A program made the position numbers and the translations under genes. Below are positions 20,891 to 32,690 of a DNA stretch of 64,000 bases, in pieces. Position 1 is the stretch's first letter. Every line of letters begins with the position of its first letter. Origin of the DNA: Chara braunii (taxonomy: Eukaryota; Streptophyta; Charophyceae; Charales; Characeae). Under the pieces are notes generated by a model that saw only the letters and a list, made by a program, of their open reading frames with translations, did no database searches and had not been told where the DNA came from. Where the stretch lies: NCBI GenBank assembly GCA_003427395.1, contig BFEA01000301.1:547158-611157 (forward strand), given 5' to 3'.

Positions 20891-23800
20891 GCGTCCATGT
20901 ATGCACTGCTATAGCTGGGATCAGCCATTGCTGGGTCCGATCTCAGGGCTGCAGCAGTTGCAGAATTTCCTTCGTTGTCGCTTGTACCTGCACCTGTTGC
21001 AGGTCCTGACTTGTTTGCCACCAAACTCGACAAAGAAGAACAAGGAGAAGAAGAAGGATGGAGAGGTGCAAAGGTAGAATTGTTAGCAACAAGAAGCAGA
21101 ATTTCCTTCGTAGTCACTACGGATGCGAGCCCGCAGAGACGCGCCAACGGAGCTGTGGGTTTGGATGGGTAAGCAAGCAGCAGCAGCCTTAAGGCTGCTG
21201 CTACAGGCCCAGGCTGGCAGGCCGTACCATTCACATACAGGGAAGTGCACAGCCTGTCCAGGCTTGGGCTTAGCCCTATAGGTTACAGTACTAGACTTCC
21301 ACCAGGCAGATCCCGGGATCGAGGCCAGCAGCGAGCACCGGAGCAGCGGAGGAGCGCGTCGGAGTGAGCCGAGGGGTTGAGGGTCCCGCGGGACTATCCC
21401 CCTTGGCTTTTTGCGGGGGGGTTCCGGCAGCGGGCCCGCAAGGCAAGGCCGAGGACCAAAGTACCAACGGTCCCCTCCCCCCTATCCGTTTTCTTGATTT
21501 TAGTATTATTATCTTTTTTTATTTTTTTATTCTTCATTTTTTTTAATATTTTCTTGGTTTAGTCCCATTTGGGATGAGGTCAGGCGCAATGGGCCACTAG
21601 CACCACGGGAGGCTCAGCCGCAGCACTGACCGTGCAAGTCGTTCGCACAGACTTGGGTATAAAGACAAAAGGCTAGTCATACCGACTAGTTGTCGGGTTC
21701 CCTCCAAAGTTCCGACCAGTATAGCTGGAGCTGTGGAGCAGCTCGCTAGCTACTACGGGGTCCGCTGCAACCGAGAGGCGGTTCGATGAAGGGGAAGGTT
21801 AGGCAGCTACGAAGGCGGGCGGCTGCAGGTGGGAGGTGAGTATAGAGAGGAGTGTGAGACCAACAGGAGAGGGTTGTACCTGGACAAGGCGTGGCACCAG
21901 GTACACTCAGCAACGAAGGTGAAGATGGAAGAGTGACGGGGTGAGCGCAGTCGAAAAGTCATATCTCGCTCGATCCTCATCGAAATCGAGCGAGGAAGGA
22001 GGTGGTTCCGAGGTTTGACCCCGGGCGAGTTACATGGTAGGATTAAATTTAGCTGTCTGTTGATAGGTTAGGAGGTAGTGGAGAAAGCAGCACGCGGGAG
22101 ATGGTGAGAGCGTGAAGAAGGAGAGATGGACAAGTGTTGAACTCGCCTGTTTCTCCACGGAATCAGGTAAGGAAAGGGTCGATTCGGGGGTTTTGAAGAT
22201 GGGCGACCCCGAATCTAAGCTCAAAACTAACTAAAAGCCATTAAGATAGAAGTTAGCAAGGAAAGTAGTGTGCCTGGCTATGGAGGAGGCGAAGAGCGGG
22301 AAGGACGAAGAGGGGGGGGAGGTGCAGAAAGCAAGGAGGTAAAGGTGTTACGAGCGTTAGTGTGTCGGTCAGGAGCAGTGCTAGGAGCTGCGCGCGCACA
22401 GGCGGGTCAGAAGCTGGAAAGAAAGTGGTATAGTATACGGTGTATCCGCCTGCTTTTCAGTCGGAGAGTCATTTCGGGTTTTCACTCGTCCTATCGATCG
22501 GAGTAGCCCCCCCTCTCTCAATGCTCTCCGCATAAGGCTGGACAGCAGTGTATATTTCCATATGCTAGCGGAACATTCGCGCGACTTTGTCTGTCTTACC
22601 GATTGTGCATTGGTGCGATTCCGCACTACTCAACCAAATTGCTGGTGGAGGTCATGATGACCGCAGTGGCGCCGTTGAAGATCTGCCCGTCGCTCCAAGT
22701 CCCGACCCCTCCTCATAGTGTTCACCCCGAAAGGGCAAAGCTCGTGGTGGTTGCATTGCTGGTTGCAGCGTTGCCACTCGGCTGTTGCGATCGCCATTAG
22801 GAATGACGGTGGCCTTCATCATGGTTGGCTGAAACCGGCTGTATTAGTGGCCGGGTGCATTCACTCGCTAAGGCGAACAGGTGAGAAATGCTTCGTTCCT
22901 CAATGCTACGAGGTGCTACGGGCCTCTCTCGCCCTCTCTCGCACACGTACGGCGACTGGCATGCATCTGACTTCGCTGTGACTGAGATAGTTGTGTTAGT
23001 CCTCCGTGCCAGGAAGGTCATGCCCCTCCAGTATCAGTAGAGGAGGGGGTACATCTATGAGTTGGCCAGCTTCATGAACGGGTTCTTCATGCTGATTGAT
23101 CGCATGATTATTGAGGGTGGTTTCTCCTTCGATCATACGGTGGTCTCCTCCGACGTAGTGAAGGTAGCAGTGTGCGCGGTCACCAGAGAGCCTGCATATC
23201 TCTTACCCTGCGGGGGGGGTACTAAAAGCCGAGTGTGTTCGGACGGGAATCGAGCCAAGTACATTCGAAGGTGGGAGAGGATGATCGGGGAATCTAGACT
23301 GTTGTGAGCACGATCATATCACTGAGTGTCGGACTAAGGAAGTACAACCGGTGAAGTAAGAGGTTGGGGGCTTATTGGTAGCTACGGTGCTCATGTTAGC
23401 GAAGGGGGGGGGCTCTCCAGTTTGAGTGCTCTAGCAACGATCATAAGCCTGAGAAGAGAGGCGGAGACTTGCCTGGCGAGAAGAAGCAGCTGGGCAGGAA
23501 GCGACGAAGGTGGCCAGAACTAACGAATACTACTACGAAGGAGTTGCCATACACAATATCACGAGTCATGTGCCTGTTCGACACGATGATATAGATACAG
23601 GGTGGTATATGGTTGTTAGGCATTGAGCTCCCAGTTGTGGTTGTGGCGGGATTGGAGAGCATATCTTAGATTGGTTCGCAGCTACAACGTAGCTTATTGG
23701 GTGAAGTTGCGGATGGTGCATGACTGTTTTTACAACAGAGAGTGACAGGCTGAGAGTTTTCTGTGGGTGGTGAGGTTCGGTCTTTTCCTACCAACAAGGC

Positions 23801-25214
23801 TGCTGGTATCTGGGCAGCGAGGTTGCTGCTCCCAAGATCGGTGCTCACCGATCACTCGACAGCAAGTCAGTTGCAGTTTTTTCATCCACAGAGTGCGACG
23901 GCGTTCCTGACCGCCGCCTGCTGATGGATTGGGTAGACTGCCGCTGTAGCTCGGCAACAAGACAATTGTTGTCACATTTTTGCGGACAAAGGTACGACTG
24001 GTGTTCGACGTCACAAGAACTACGACTGTGCATGCAGCGCTTGGTGCACTTCCTGGTCACTTTGCCGAGCACGAAGCGGCGCATAGCTGGGCTCATATTG
24101 AGCCGCACTGTGTTCTAATGTACTACTGCCGCATCTTTACTGCGTGGGGCTCGGTGTACTACTACAGTGTCTGATTGTTACTCAGAACGGGTTGTGGCTC
24201 CGGTGACTGTGTCGCAACTGCTGTAACCTCGGGAACTGTGGTGCCAATCTGCGCCTACAAGGGGTGTGCAGCGGTGGCTGCCGAGGCCATACTCTACTGT
24301 GGGTGTAGTCCGTGGCCCTTGCTCGGAGCAAACTGTGAGCATCGAGCCGGCTGCAGCTGTAGCACGGTTGTACGTCTGCCCGAGTGTGGTTTTGATTGCT
24401 GTTGCCGACTCCGGTGAGACTGTCGCAGCTATTCTCGCTGCTGCTGACACCTGGTATCCTGCTGTACTTTTGTTGATGGGTTTCGTTGTGCACCCAGTTG
24501 TGCACTAGCCGCGCACAGCTGTGGATTTGGAGGAGTGAGCAGACCTTGCATGAGGCTATCGCAGTGACTTGGAGGGTAGTCAGGGGGCCGATATGCTGCA
24601 TCTGAGGGAGACTCGGCTACCTCTGCCGCGTTTCATTGGCCATCATTGCGGGGCCCTCAGGAGATTCAAGATTTCAAGGCCCTCTCCTGCGAGTCTGAGT
24701 GCACCTCCCTTGGATCTGAGAGTCTGAACTTTCTTTCGCTGCCCTTCTCAGTCTAAGTCTAATCTTTTGGTTACGAGAGGAAGGCGGCAGGCGGGATTGC
24801 AACCCGTAGGTCCGCGGCAAGACCTTGTGGGAGGTCCACCCACCGATTGCGGGAGCTCTGCCGGAGTCCATGCGGGGTTCTGGAGGCAGGGAACTTCAGG
24901 TATAATTTCGTTTGACGCGTGTGATCCCCTCCCCTAATTGTTATCCTTGGGTTATCTAAATGCAACTATGTGAGGATGCTACTTTTACTATTATGTATGT
25001 CAGGACATGCATTGTGAAGGGCAATCAACAATTGTATGTGAGAAGTCAAACATTTCCTTTGAGTGAATTCAGACAGAATGAACTGGGGGGAAGGTGGGAT
25101 TAAGGTGTGTGCACGCGTTTGACCAGGTCAACCCAAGGTTGAGCTCCTCTAAGTTGATGTAGGCTTAATACTGTGTTTATTTGTGTTTGCTGGGTTGACT
25201 GTATGATCTTTGAG
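20891..25214. other. Large stretch without a recognised gene
   Basis: Mixed composition and many short frames. 21478-21560 is T-rich. GGTATAAAGAC at about 21657 resembles a TATA box but has no gene after it. A plus frame at 23062-23307 contains FMNGFFMLIDRMIIEGGFSF, which reads as real but unidentified protein and is followed by stops. On minus, the (expected) 5' LTR of the 14.9-20.9 kb element is absent. GC-rich Cys-rich frames near 24.2 kb overlap on both strands and are unconvincing. Confidence 0.4.
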
Positions 25215-26375
25215 GACTGGGCCTATCCTAAGTTGGACGGACCAGTCGCTGTTTTCTTTGGGGGTTTCTGAACAGGAGGATGGGCGCCCTAAGTTGGGAG
25301 GACTCAGAATCCTGATGTTTCTTTTGTGGGTTGCTGAAAACAGAGTTGGGGATATTCCAAGTTGCGTAAACCCGGCTCTGAATGTGTTTCTTCTGAGGGG
25401 GACAAGGGCATGAGGCTGAGCGTACCCTTAAGTTAGGGCGGCTCAGTCATAAGCCATGAGCAAAAAGGTTAACCAAAAGTATATAATTTGAATATATATT
25501 ATACGAACCTATACCAGCTGGCAGACCGGGCACCCTAAGTTGGGAAAGCTAGTCAGTAAGTCAGGTAGAACAAGAAAAGAAAAGCAAGTGAAGAATATAA
25601 TGAAGGTAACTCGGGCAGGCTGAGCGTAGGGCGGTTCAGTCCTATGCTCGTAATAATACAAAGATGCAAAGAGTTACTATAAATCTTATTGTATTTTCCC
25701 TTCTAAACACAAGCCAGGATTGGATGTCTCCCTAAGTTGGGTAGGTCTGATCATCTGCCTAATAAGAGAGAAACATATACAATCTGTGCAAGTACATCAA
25801 TGGTTGTTCTCCTATATTGTTGTTACGGAGACTAAGCGTACCCTTAAGTTAGGGCGACTTAGTCATACGTCGTTTGTACTTTGTTTAGGCAGATCAGGCG
25901 TACCCTTAAGTTAGGGCGGCCTGGTCATATTGTCTTATTTATCTAAACCTGTTTAAGCTAGCTAGGCGTACCCTTAAGTTAGGGCGGCCTAGTGATATGC
26001 TCTTGTCGTTGATGTTATGTAGGTTGGACGTACCCTTAAGGTAGGGTGGTCTGACCATTCGTCGTTCGTACTTGTATTAGGCAGGTTAGGCACACCCCTA
26101 AGTTGGGGCAGCCTAATTCTATGCCCTACGTAACTTCGTATATGAGCTGACTAGGCACACCCTTAAGTTAGGGCAGTCTAGTTTATGCTTCATGTCGTCA
26201 GTTAAGCAGAAGCCAGGCGTACCCTTAGGTTAGGGCGGTCTGGTCATATGTTTTATGACTAGAGTCCATACGGTGTTGGGCATACCCTTAAGTTAGGGCA
26301 GTCTAGTTGTGCGTACATTTACTTGTTTACGTAGGCAGGTTGGACATACCCTTAAGTTAGGGCGTTGTCTGATCC
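25215..26375. repeat. Array of at least 15 imperfect palindromes
   Basis: Units share the core CCCTTAAGTTAGGG, flanked by a variable outer stem. From 25841 to 26349 ten cores follow at 62, 68, 62, 62, 65, 62, 62, 63 and 64 bp; before that they are more scattered and diverged (from 25215). Outer arms differ between units but pair within each unit: GACTGG/CCAGTC, CTGAGC/GCTCAG, ACTAAG/CTTAGT, TTAGGC/GCCTAA. One unit changes the core to CCCCTAAGTTGGGG, keeping pairing on both sides. At 25612 the core is deleted but the outer stem remains. Spacers are also loosely alike (GTCATATGTCGTT...). Confidence 0.85.
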
Positions 26376-27434
26376 TATGCCATAGGCACGGGGGTTACTA
26401 AAGGAAAAGAGCTGAGTGATCTAATGAACTAATCAGGTTAAACTTATATGGGATGGTGAGAGATGTTTGTTTATGCATGTTTGTGGGCTCTCACTTTGGG
26501 GTGTCTTTTTGATAGGTTAGTTGTTTAGATGCTCGCCAAGTGCTGGAGCCATAGGTAGATGAGATGGATGATGGGAGGGAGAACTTGGGATGAAGATAGG
26601 ACTGACCCTGCTAAGGAGTTAGGATCAGGGCTAGCTCGCGATCTCGTCAAGAGGTTGGGCGGGCTGTCATTAATTCTAAATCGTCAAACAGGTGTCAGAA
26701 GATAGTCCCAAGTATAGCTTGCTTTGTCTTTCTGTCTTTCAGCTTTGTATAAATCTTGACAGCCTCCTGTTCCTACGGGAAGCGCTGCCGAAATTTCTGC
26801 AGATATGAGAAAGTCGTTTTTTGACTCATAGAATTTCTGAAAAGGCACTTTTCCTATGGGAAGCGCTGCCAAAATTTTGCAGAATTTAAGGAGTCAGAAT
26901 ATTTTTCAGCTAGGGGCTACTTAACAGATCTATCCTGGATAGAGGAGGTGTTCAGTGGCCTGGTACTAGTAAAGGAGCTAGGTTACGACCTAGGGAGTAT
27001 TCACCTTCCTTGGCATAAACATAGTAGTGGTTCTCTTTGGTCTGTAATGTGTTGCAGGTTTCCGTATTTCGCTGGAAGGCTTGATCTGATCAGCCTGATC
27101 CTTCGAAAGGATCACTTTTCTGTTATCACTGATAACAGGTCGGTTGCCGATCCGTCGGTTTACGACTCAACTTTCCCATTTCCCCTGCCTCTCAACCTAA
27201 GGCCTTGGCCCTTGCCAGGATTTGTGTGTTTCTTTGGGTTTTCACCCAACTTGAACCTTGCCAGGATTTGTGTGTTTCTTTGGGTTTTCACCCAACTTCT
27301 TTATAAATGGCCTTTTCTTAAAGACAAAAGTACTTTTTGTTGAGGTTTGGTGGGGAAATGGTTGGGTGTGCATAAGGCAGGGTGTGAGTTGCAGAAGGTT
27401 GGAAAGTTGACCCCTTTAGGGTGTGTGATGTTGT
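26376..27434. other. No recognised gene; direct repeats and small hairpins
   Basis: A 46-bp tandem duplication lies at about 27208-27298 (CCTTGCCAGGATTTGTGTG twice). A diverged pair of GGGAAGCGCTGCC blocks lies near 26778 and 26858. Perfect small hairpins occur at 27097-27113 (GATCCTT CGA AAGGATC) and 27120-27138 (CTGTTATC ACT GATAACAG). No domain was seen in the open frames. Confidence 0.5.
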
Positions 27435-27857
27435 TTGAATGTTGTGTATATGATTGCAGGTATGTATAAGAGAATCTCGATTGAAGCTTGTCGAGTGATT
27501 ATGCTTGGATTCAGACGGGCAAACCACACAACTGTCGAGAGAGTGAACTACCCCACAACCTTTTATTCAAGTGAGATTGTCTTTTCCCATCCTGATAATG
27601 TGACAATCACAGTAAGCGTACGCTCGGGTAACCCTTATAGGGCTATGCGACCGCGCGCTTACGTTTTTCCCTACTCAAAGATCTTATCTGGTCAGACGTT
27701 AGTCCCAGGTCCTAGGCTCAGGGCTGAAGGGATTACCCTTCGCACAGGGCTGACCTACTTACTGCCCTGGGGAAACAGAAGCGCCGCAAGGAGGAGGGGT
27801 TGCCCCCAGCAACTCGGTCCAGCGGGCGTTCGTTTTTTCCTTGCCAACGTCAAGTAA
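27435..27857 (+). CDS. Unidentified 140-codon open frame
   Basis: Opens with MNVVYMIAGMYKRISIEACR and stays open through stem-loop-rich sequence. Within it, GTAAGCG (27612) pairs with CGCTTAC (27656), and GAAGGGATTACCCTTC near 27730 is a hairpin. No domain recognised. Because strong folding rather than codon use explains much of the sequence, it may not be a protein gene at all. Confidence 0.2.
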   Translation: MNVVYMIAGMYKRISIEACRVIMLGFRRANHTTVERVNYPTTFYSSEIVFSHPDNVTITVSVRSGNPYRAMRPRAYVFPYSKILSGQTLVPGPRLRAEGITLRTGLTYLLPWGNRSAARRRGCPQQLGPAGVRFFLANVK

Positions 27858-28014
27858 TCTTTTTTCTTTTTCCTTGTTTTAAATTACTTTTGGTGGAGCG
27901 GTAGAGTTCCGGGCGGAAGGGTTAGCATGTCGTTGGTGGTGCGCCAGACAACTCACCACCGCTCCGAATTCCTTTCTGCCCTAGGGACCATCCTACCCCG
28001 CGCCCTTTGGGACA
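27858..28014. other. Hairpin-bearing spacer
   Basis: GGAGCGG at about 27895 can pair with CCGCTCC at about 27959 around a 57-base interval. Nothing else recognised. Confidence 0.35.
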
Positions 28015-29080
28015 CCTCAGGGTGTTGAAGATGGTAAGGCCCTCACGTCGGTTTTGCGCTCGCTAAAGGTTTACCCCCTTTAGCGCGCGCTTCAGCCGAC
28101 GCTTGAGCGTCGAGAGCGACCCCATGGCTCAAATGAGGCCACTCGGGTATGGGCACCACATAATGCGCCGTCATCACTACTTACGCAGGTCCGCATTGCT
28201 AGTCGGTATGTGTAGGCCTCGCGTCCGCGGGGCTTTATACTGAACCACGCGCGTGGCACCTACCGATTTCCGCGCTCGGAAGTTATGGGATGAGCGAAGA
28301 GGGTAAAAGCGCGTTATGACCAATCGACCCAAGTTTCGACAGCGCGAAACGACACAGGAGTGAGGGAATCATCCCTAGTCGGCCTATGGGGGTCCGTGTA
28401 CGAGCCTCCAACGTCTCGAACACCGGGTTGCCTATGGGTCTGAATTTGGGCACCACCCGCACGCATCTTTTATGTTGGCTGGCCACCTGATAAGGCCGAT
28501 CAGACCACGAAAGTTGGAATATGGGCTAGGCGGAGAGAGGAAAGGGGGTGACCCTCTTTTTCTATCTGTGGTTGCTTCCTCCTTTAAAGTTTTCATGGTT
28601 GGACGTTGTAATCCGTGGACATTTCCCCTGGTGGGGTTTGTTTTTCAATGCTACCCCACCCAAAATAGTCACAAAGATATAGAAAAATGGTGAATTAACC
28701 CGAGTGAGTTGCTAAGAAACTCTGAGCCGTCGAAGTCAAACCCCTTGATTTCGACTACCACGACAACCCTAAAGCTGTCTACTCAACCCCTCTGCACAGG
28801 GTGCAGAAGAGGGTGTGGTCTTCAACCGCGCATGGCGGTTGCCTAGCGCCGAGAAGGTAACCCCTCAACGCGCTTGTCAACCGACACTTGAGTGTCGAGC
28901 ACGACCCTCGAGATTACCAAGGGCCGCACGGTTACGAGTACCCCATAGTTACCCCATCAGCGCGAATGCTTGCGAATGCCCGCATGACTGGTCGATATGA
29001 GGAGGCCATGCGCTCGCACGACTCTTATACGAAAGTCCGGCGCGCGATACCTATCTGATTCTCGCGGCATAAAGTTATGG
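28015..29080. repeat. Diverged direct duplication with conserved stem-loops
   Basis: 28015-28290 and about 28790-29080 (offset about 785 bp) share order and short blocks: GGTGTTGAAG/GGTGTGGTCTTC, a stem-loop, TATGTGTAGGCC/ATGAGGAGGCC, and AAGTTATGGG at the end. A stem is kept while its sequence changes: GACGC TTGA GCGTC in copy 1, GACAC TTGA GTGTC in copy 2. The second copy ends about 10 bp before the LTR start at 29090. Confidence 0.65.
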
Positions 29081-29089
29081 GTCGTATAC

Positions 29090-29605
29090 TGAAGGGACTA
29101 GGAGTGTTGTAATGTTGTGGTGTTATTTGTGGGGTTTGTTTTGTGTTTTTCCATGTGTTATGTGTGGGTAGATGTGAGTGTTGTGGTGTAACGCGTGGAG
29201 TGTGTGATGCGTCCTAGTCGACCGGCGCCGAGTTGCGTTTGGGACCTCAGCCCCCCAGTGCGTCTATTCGCGTGCGGGTTCGATTTTCGGGCGTTCGACC
29301 GCACGTACCCCCTATGCTACAGCGAACGAGAAACGCCCTCGACTAGGCCACCTCTGCAATTGCATACGAAAAACTTTCGCATGTGGTTCGGTAGCTCGGC
29401 GGGGATACGCCCACCTAAGGGATGGTGACAACTCCCGCAGGTGGAGGTAAGCGGTGCCTCGCGTGACCCTGTCCTGTCGTAGGGGCTCGCGAGAGGTACA
29501 GCTGGCGCACTCGGCCGGAGCGGCAAACGCTCTCTGCGACAAGTCTTGCATAATCCTGCGTGACGCGGCCGGGAGGGTCCCCGTGCGGGACCGATGCGCT
29601 CGACA
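29090..29605 (+). mobile_element. 5' LTR, family E
   Basis: Starts TGAAGGGACTAGG and ends GCGCTCGACA, directly before a primer-binding site. The reverse complement of 50135-50640 matches it in order (CCTAGTCGACCGGC, CTACAGCGA, GTAGCTCGG, GGGGATACGCC, CCTGTCGTAGGG, GATGCGCTCGACA), which fixes both ends approximately. Length 516 bp. The left end is supported by the shared TG..AAGGGACTAGG only. Confidence 0.7.
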
Positions 29606-29607
29606 GG

Positions 29608-29625
29608 TGGCGCCGTTGTCGGGGA
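29608..29625 (+). other. Primer-binding site, tRNA-Asp type
   Basis: TGGCGCCGTTGTCGGGGA starts 2 bases after the LTR. It is one base from TGGCGCCGTTGCCGGGGA, the PBS commonly described in plant Ty3 elements as complementary to the tRNA-Asp 3' end. Confidence 0.85.
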
Positions 29626-29942
29626 TCTCGGCTGCCAACCGGGATCCTTAAGAGAACGAACCCAGGTCAAGTGCAAGCTGATGATCTAGGCAAAACGACA
29701 AAGGCTTATGGTTTCGATTGTCTTATATAAGAGGATTGTGTATGATATAATAATAAGACTGAGTGATTAGAAGTGCGACCTAAGGTTGTATCTGAGGTTT
29801 CGAGTAACTAATAGTAGAGTGAGTGGCTGGACTTAGAGGTGGAACGACTAGATAGGACTTAGGACAAGTCCCCTGGAACTTGACAAGCTGTCTGATGGGT
29901 TATCGTCTTTCCTAACAGGTTGGTTAGCAAAAAAGGATAAAG

Positions 29943-30571
29943 ATGCCGGACGCAGATGGAATTGAGCGGGGCCCGGCTACTACGCCGAAAGACATTGTTA
30001 AGGCCCTCGAGAAAAAGGAGTTGGCACGGCTGCAAGTGTCGAAAGTTGATATCTTCCTATTTGAAGGGGAGAGGGTGTCTAAGTGGTTGGAGCTGCGGGA
30101 ACAAGTTACGACCGAGGTACCGGAGGCAGATAAGCTCAAGTTCCTACCCAGATATATCTGGTGGGAAATCCGGCCGAGATAATGAAGGTGGCCGCTGGAG
30201 CAGGGGGAGACTGGGCCAAGTTTAAAGGAGAGATGCAGAGGCGCTTCAAACTAGGGGATGGTCTGCTAACGAAGACAGACCTAGAAATGTTGCAGAGAGA
30301 TGAGCTCTCCACGGTGGGGGCTTTCACGACGGCATTCGAAAAGATGGCAAGAAAAGTCCCAGGATTGGCTGAAGAAGAACAGTGCGCAACCTTCCTGGGG
30401 CACTTCAAGAATTGGGAGGCTTCTGCACTGACCAAGAAGGCCGCGCCGAGGAAAGCGCTGACTTGGGCTGCCATAAAAGAAGGCGTGTTAGAAGGAGAGT
30501 TGGACCAAGTAGTCATCTTCCAGATGCGACAGGCTAGGAAGAAGGAAGGCCTTGGATGCCACGACGGGTAA
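29943..30571 (+). pseudogene. Gag capsid of family E, frameshifted
   Basis: 29943-30182 begins MPDADGIERGPATTPKDIVK and continues with VDIFLFEGERVSKWLELREQ. Frame then changes, and 30161-30571 carries DWAKFKGEMQRRFKLGDGL, AFEKMARKVPG and TFLGHFKNWEASALT, a layout of the retrotransposon Gag capsid fold. The ATG at 29943 is 318 bp after the PBS, a normal leader. A single frame change near 30165 explains the break. Confidence 0.75.
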
Positions 30572-31300
30572 CGGGCGAGACTTTAAGAGAATGGTAGAGG
30601 ATGCAGTTACCCAACTCGACGCGAAAAAAGAGGCAAAGGTAGCCAGAAAGGCTATGGCGGCACCGCAGGCCCAGGGAAAAGCGAAGAAGGCGGTGGTGCA
30701 AGAGGAAGAAGAAGAGGAAAGGAACCTAAGCCTCAAAAGTTGACGAAGGCTCAGAGAAAAGCGAAAAATCTGGCCCGAGGCGGGCAAGGCTCAGGAAGAG
30801 GTCAGGTCCCGCAAGCAACAGTGCTGCCACCCCCTGAGTCGCCCAGTCAAGCCGCGCCAGCACCCTATGGGTCGTGGCCGGGTTATGGACCTCCGAATCC
30901 TTGGCCTGGGCACTGTTCATACGTACCATGGCCGGTGAGTGGACCGCATGGATCATGCGTAGGAGCGCCACTGAGCACGGCCTCCTGCGAGTGTCCAAGA
31001 CCCCAGTCTCAGCAGGTAAGCCACCCGAGTCCGCAGCCAAGCCAACCTCAACAGTCGGCCCCACAAGGATCGCAAGGAAACCAAGGAGGTGGACGTGGGC
31101 AAAGTCAAGGATGGGGCCGAGGGCGAGGAAATGGAGGTGGTAACTCCACAGGTGGAGGAAATGGGGACTGAAATGCGTCAGGAAGCCAGGGCAGCCAAGA
31201 AGGTGGACGAGGCTTTGGCAGAGGAAGAATAGATTGGAGGAATGCCATTTGTTGGCATTGTGGGCAGAAAGGCCACACCATCAAGTTTTGCCAAGTCCGA
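30552..31300 (+). pseudogene. Gag C-terminus with CCHC zinc knuckle, frameshifted
   Basis: Lys/Glu-rich sequence (30552-30743), then Pro/Gln/Gly-rich sequence in another frame (30740-31171), then CWHCGQKGHTIKFC at 31250-31291, a CX2CX4HX4C knuckle that binds RNA in nucleocapsid. Two or more frame changes are needed. The Gly/Arg-rich stretch before the knuckle is typical of such Gag tails. Confidence 0.8.
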
Positions 31301-31767
31301 AGGAACGATGAGGATGAAGGTCTAATCAGCACCAACTATGATGGGGACATGTACGACAAATTTGGGTATTACCTTGACCCGAAGATCCCTAGCGGAACGA
31401 GGAAGGAGGCCCTATGAAGAGCCGAGGCCGACGCGCCACCCGCTCCTCCAGCCATGTTTCGGATGTGGCAGGAGAAGGAGGTCCGCTGTGACATCAGGGT
31501 GGAAGAGGTAGGCGAAAAAGAGGAAGTGGAGCAGAGAAAAAGCCGGCACCATCAAGGAAGAACCAATCATAGTGGAATCAAACGAAGAGATAGAGGAAGA
31601 CTGTTGGAACAGGCCAAGACATGCTAAGATAGGGGAAGATTGTTGGAGAGAAGCCCGACAAACAATGGAAAGGATGAAAGACTTAAGTGGCTAAAGTCGG
31701 GAGGTACCAACATAAATTGACCGATATGTGTGAAAAGGTTGAGGAGTGAAGAGGCAAGGAGCCGCTG

Positions 31768-32253
31768 GTGTACCTCTACGACATGGGTCCAGGGTCGCAA
31801 GGTGGGTCTGGGAACTTACCAGGCGTCACGATTTCAGGACCAGCACCTCGGTCCGGCATGGCTTATAGGCCACCCTCCAGAACGGGGAGAGCACCGCATG
31901 CTGTCAGAACGAGGGCCAAGAGGCCTGTGAGCCCCGAGGAGCCGACAAAGGATGTTCCTGAGCCCAGTGGGAAGGAAGTGGTGGTAGATGTTCCAGAAGG
32001 AGAGGATGAGGAGGAGGATAGGCTGAGAAAAGAAGAGGACGAGAAGGCCGAGCAAAGGGCTAAAAAGAGAGGCGCCAAGCCTGACACGGATAATCCCTCA
32101 GAAGTGAAGAAAAAGAAGTACGCTGTCCGAGTAGACGAAGGATTTGACGTAGAGGAAATCATGGACAGGATCCTTGAGGGTTATAACTATCTTATGAACC
32201 TAAAGGATGTCCTGGCTTCGGCGCTGAGGCTCAGGGATGAGCTAAAAGCATGA
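31768..32253 (+). pseudogene. Charged Gag-Pol linker
   Basis: 161 codons, rich in Glu, Asp, Lys and Arg (EDEEEDRLRKEEDEKAEQRA), ending DVEEIMDRILEGYNYLMNL. Same frame as the protease that follows, with an in-frame stop between. Likely the spacer or protein linker of Gag-Pol. No domain recognised. Confidence 0.5.
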
Positions 32254-32349
32254 TTATCTAGGAAGATGGTGGCCAATGTACGACTAGGGACCATAATCCC
32301 TAAAGAGGCAGAATGGGCTGAGACCGGAACAAAGATGGATTGGTAGTCC

Positions 32350-32690
32350 GTGGCATGTGGGTGTCTAGATGTAGTAGTAAAGGGAAACACTTGCACAACG
32401 ATAGTAGATAGTGGCGCAAAGATGAACCTCATAAAAGAGGAACATCCTGTACGCTTACGAATGGAAGTAGACCGCTCCGACAATGGAGTCTTAATGGGGG
32501 CAAACAGTCGGTCGATTTTCATAGGGACCGCATCATCGGTGATTCTGGAAATCCAAAAAGTGAAAGTAAGAAGTTGCTTCTTCGTGATACCTGATCTTGA
32601 CTACCCTATTATACCGGGGAGGTCGTTCCTAAGTCGAACAGAGACCGTCATACTCAACAAGCATGACGAAACTATGTTCCTCGTCCTACG
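32350..32690 (+). pseudogene. Retropepsin-like protease, element then truncated
   Basis: TTIVDSGAKMNLIKEE holds the canonical DSGA active site and YPIIPGRSFLSRTETVIL the flap/ILG-like end. The frame continues to 32910, but after about 32690 the composition changes (Ala/Cys/Arg-rich), so the element was cut here. RT, RNase H and integrase are missing. The catalytic Asp is intact. Confidence 0.8.

Noticed and set aside
21657-21667. Promoter (GGTATAAAGAC)
   Set aside because: A lone TATA-like word with no gene or LTR structure after it.
24175-24601. Cys-rich protein (plus) and overlapping minus frames
   Set aside because: Three frames are open at once in a GC-rich patch and none has a known Cys pattern.
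25215-26375. CRISPR array
   Set aside because: Spacing is CRISPR-like, but the spacers are related to each other, stems vary between units, and the context is eukaryotic with no cas genes.
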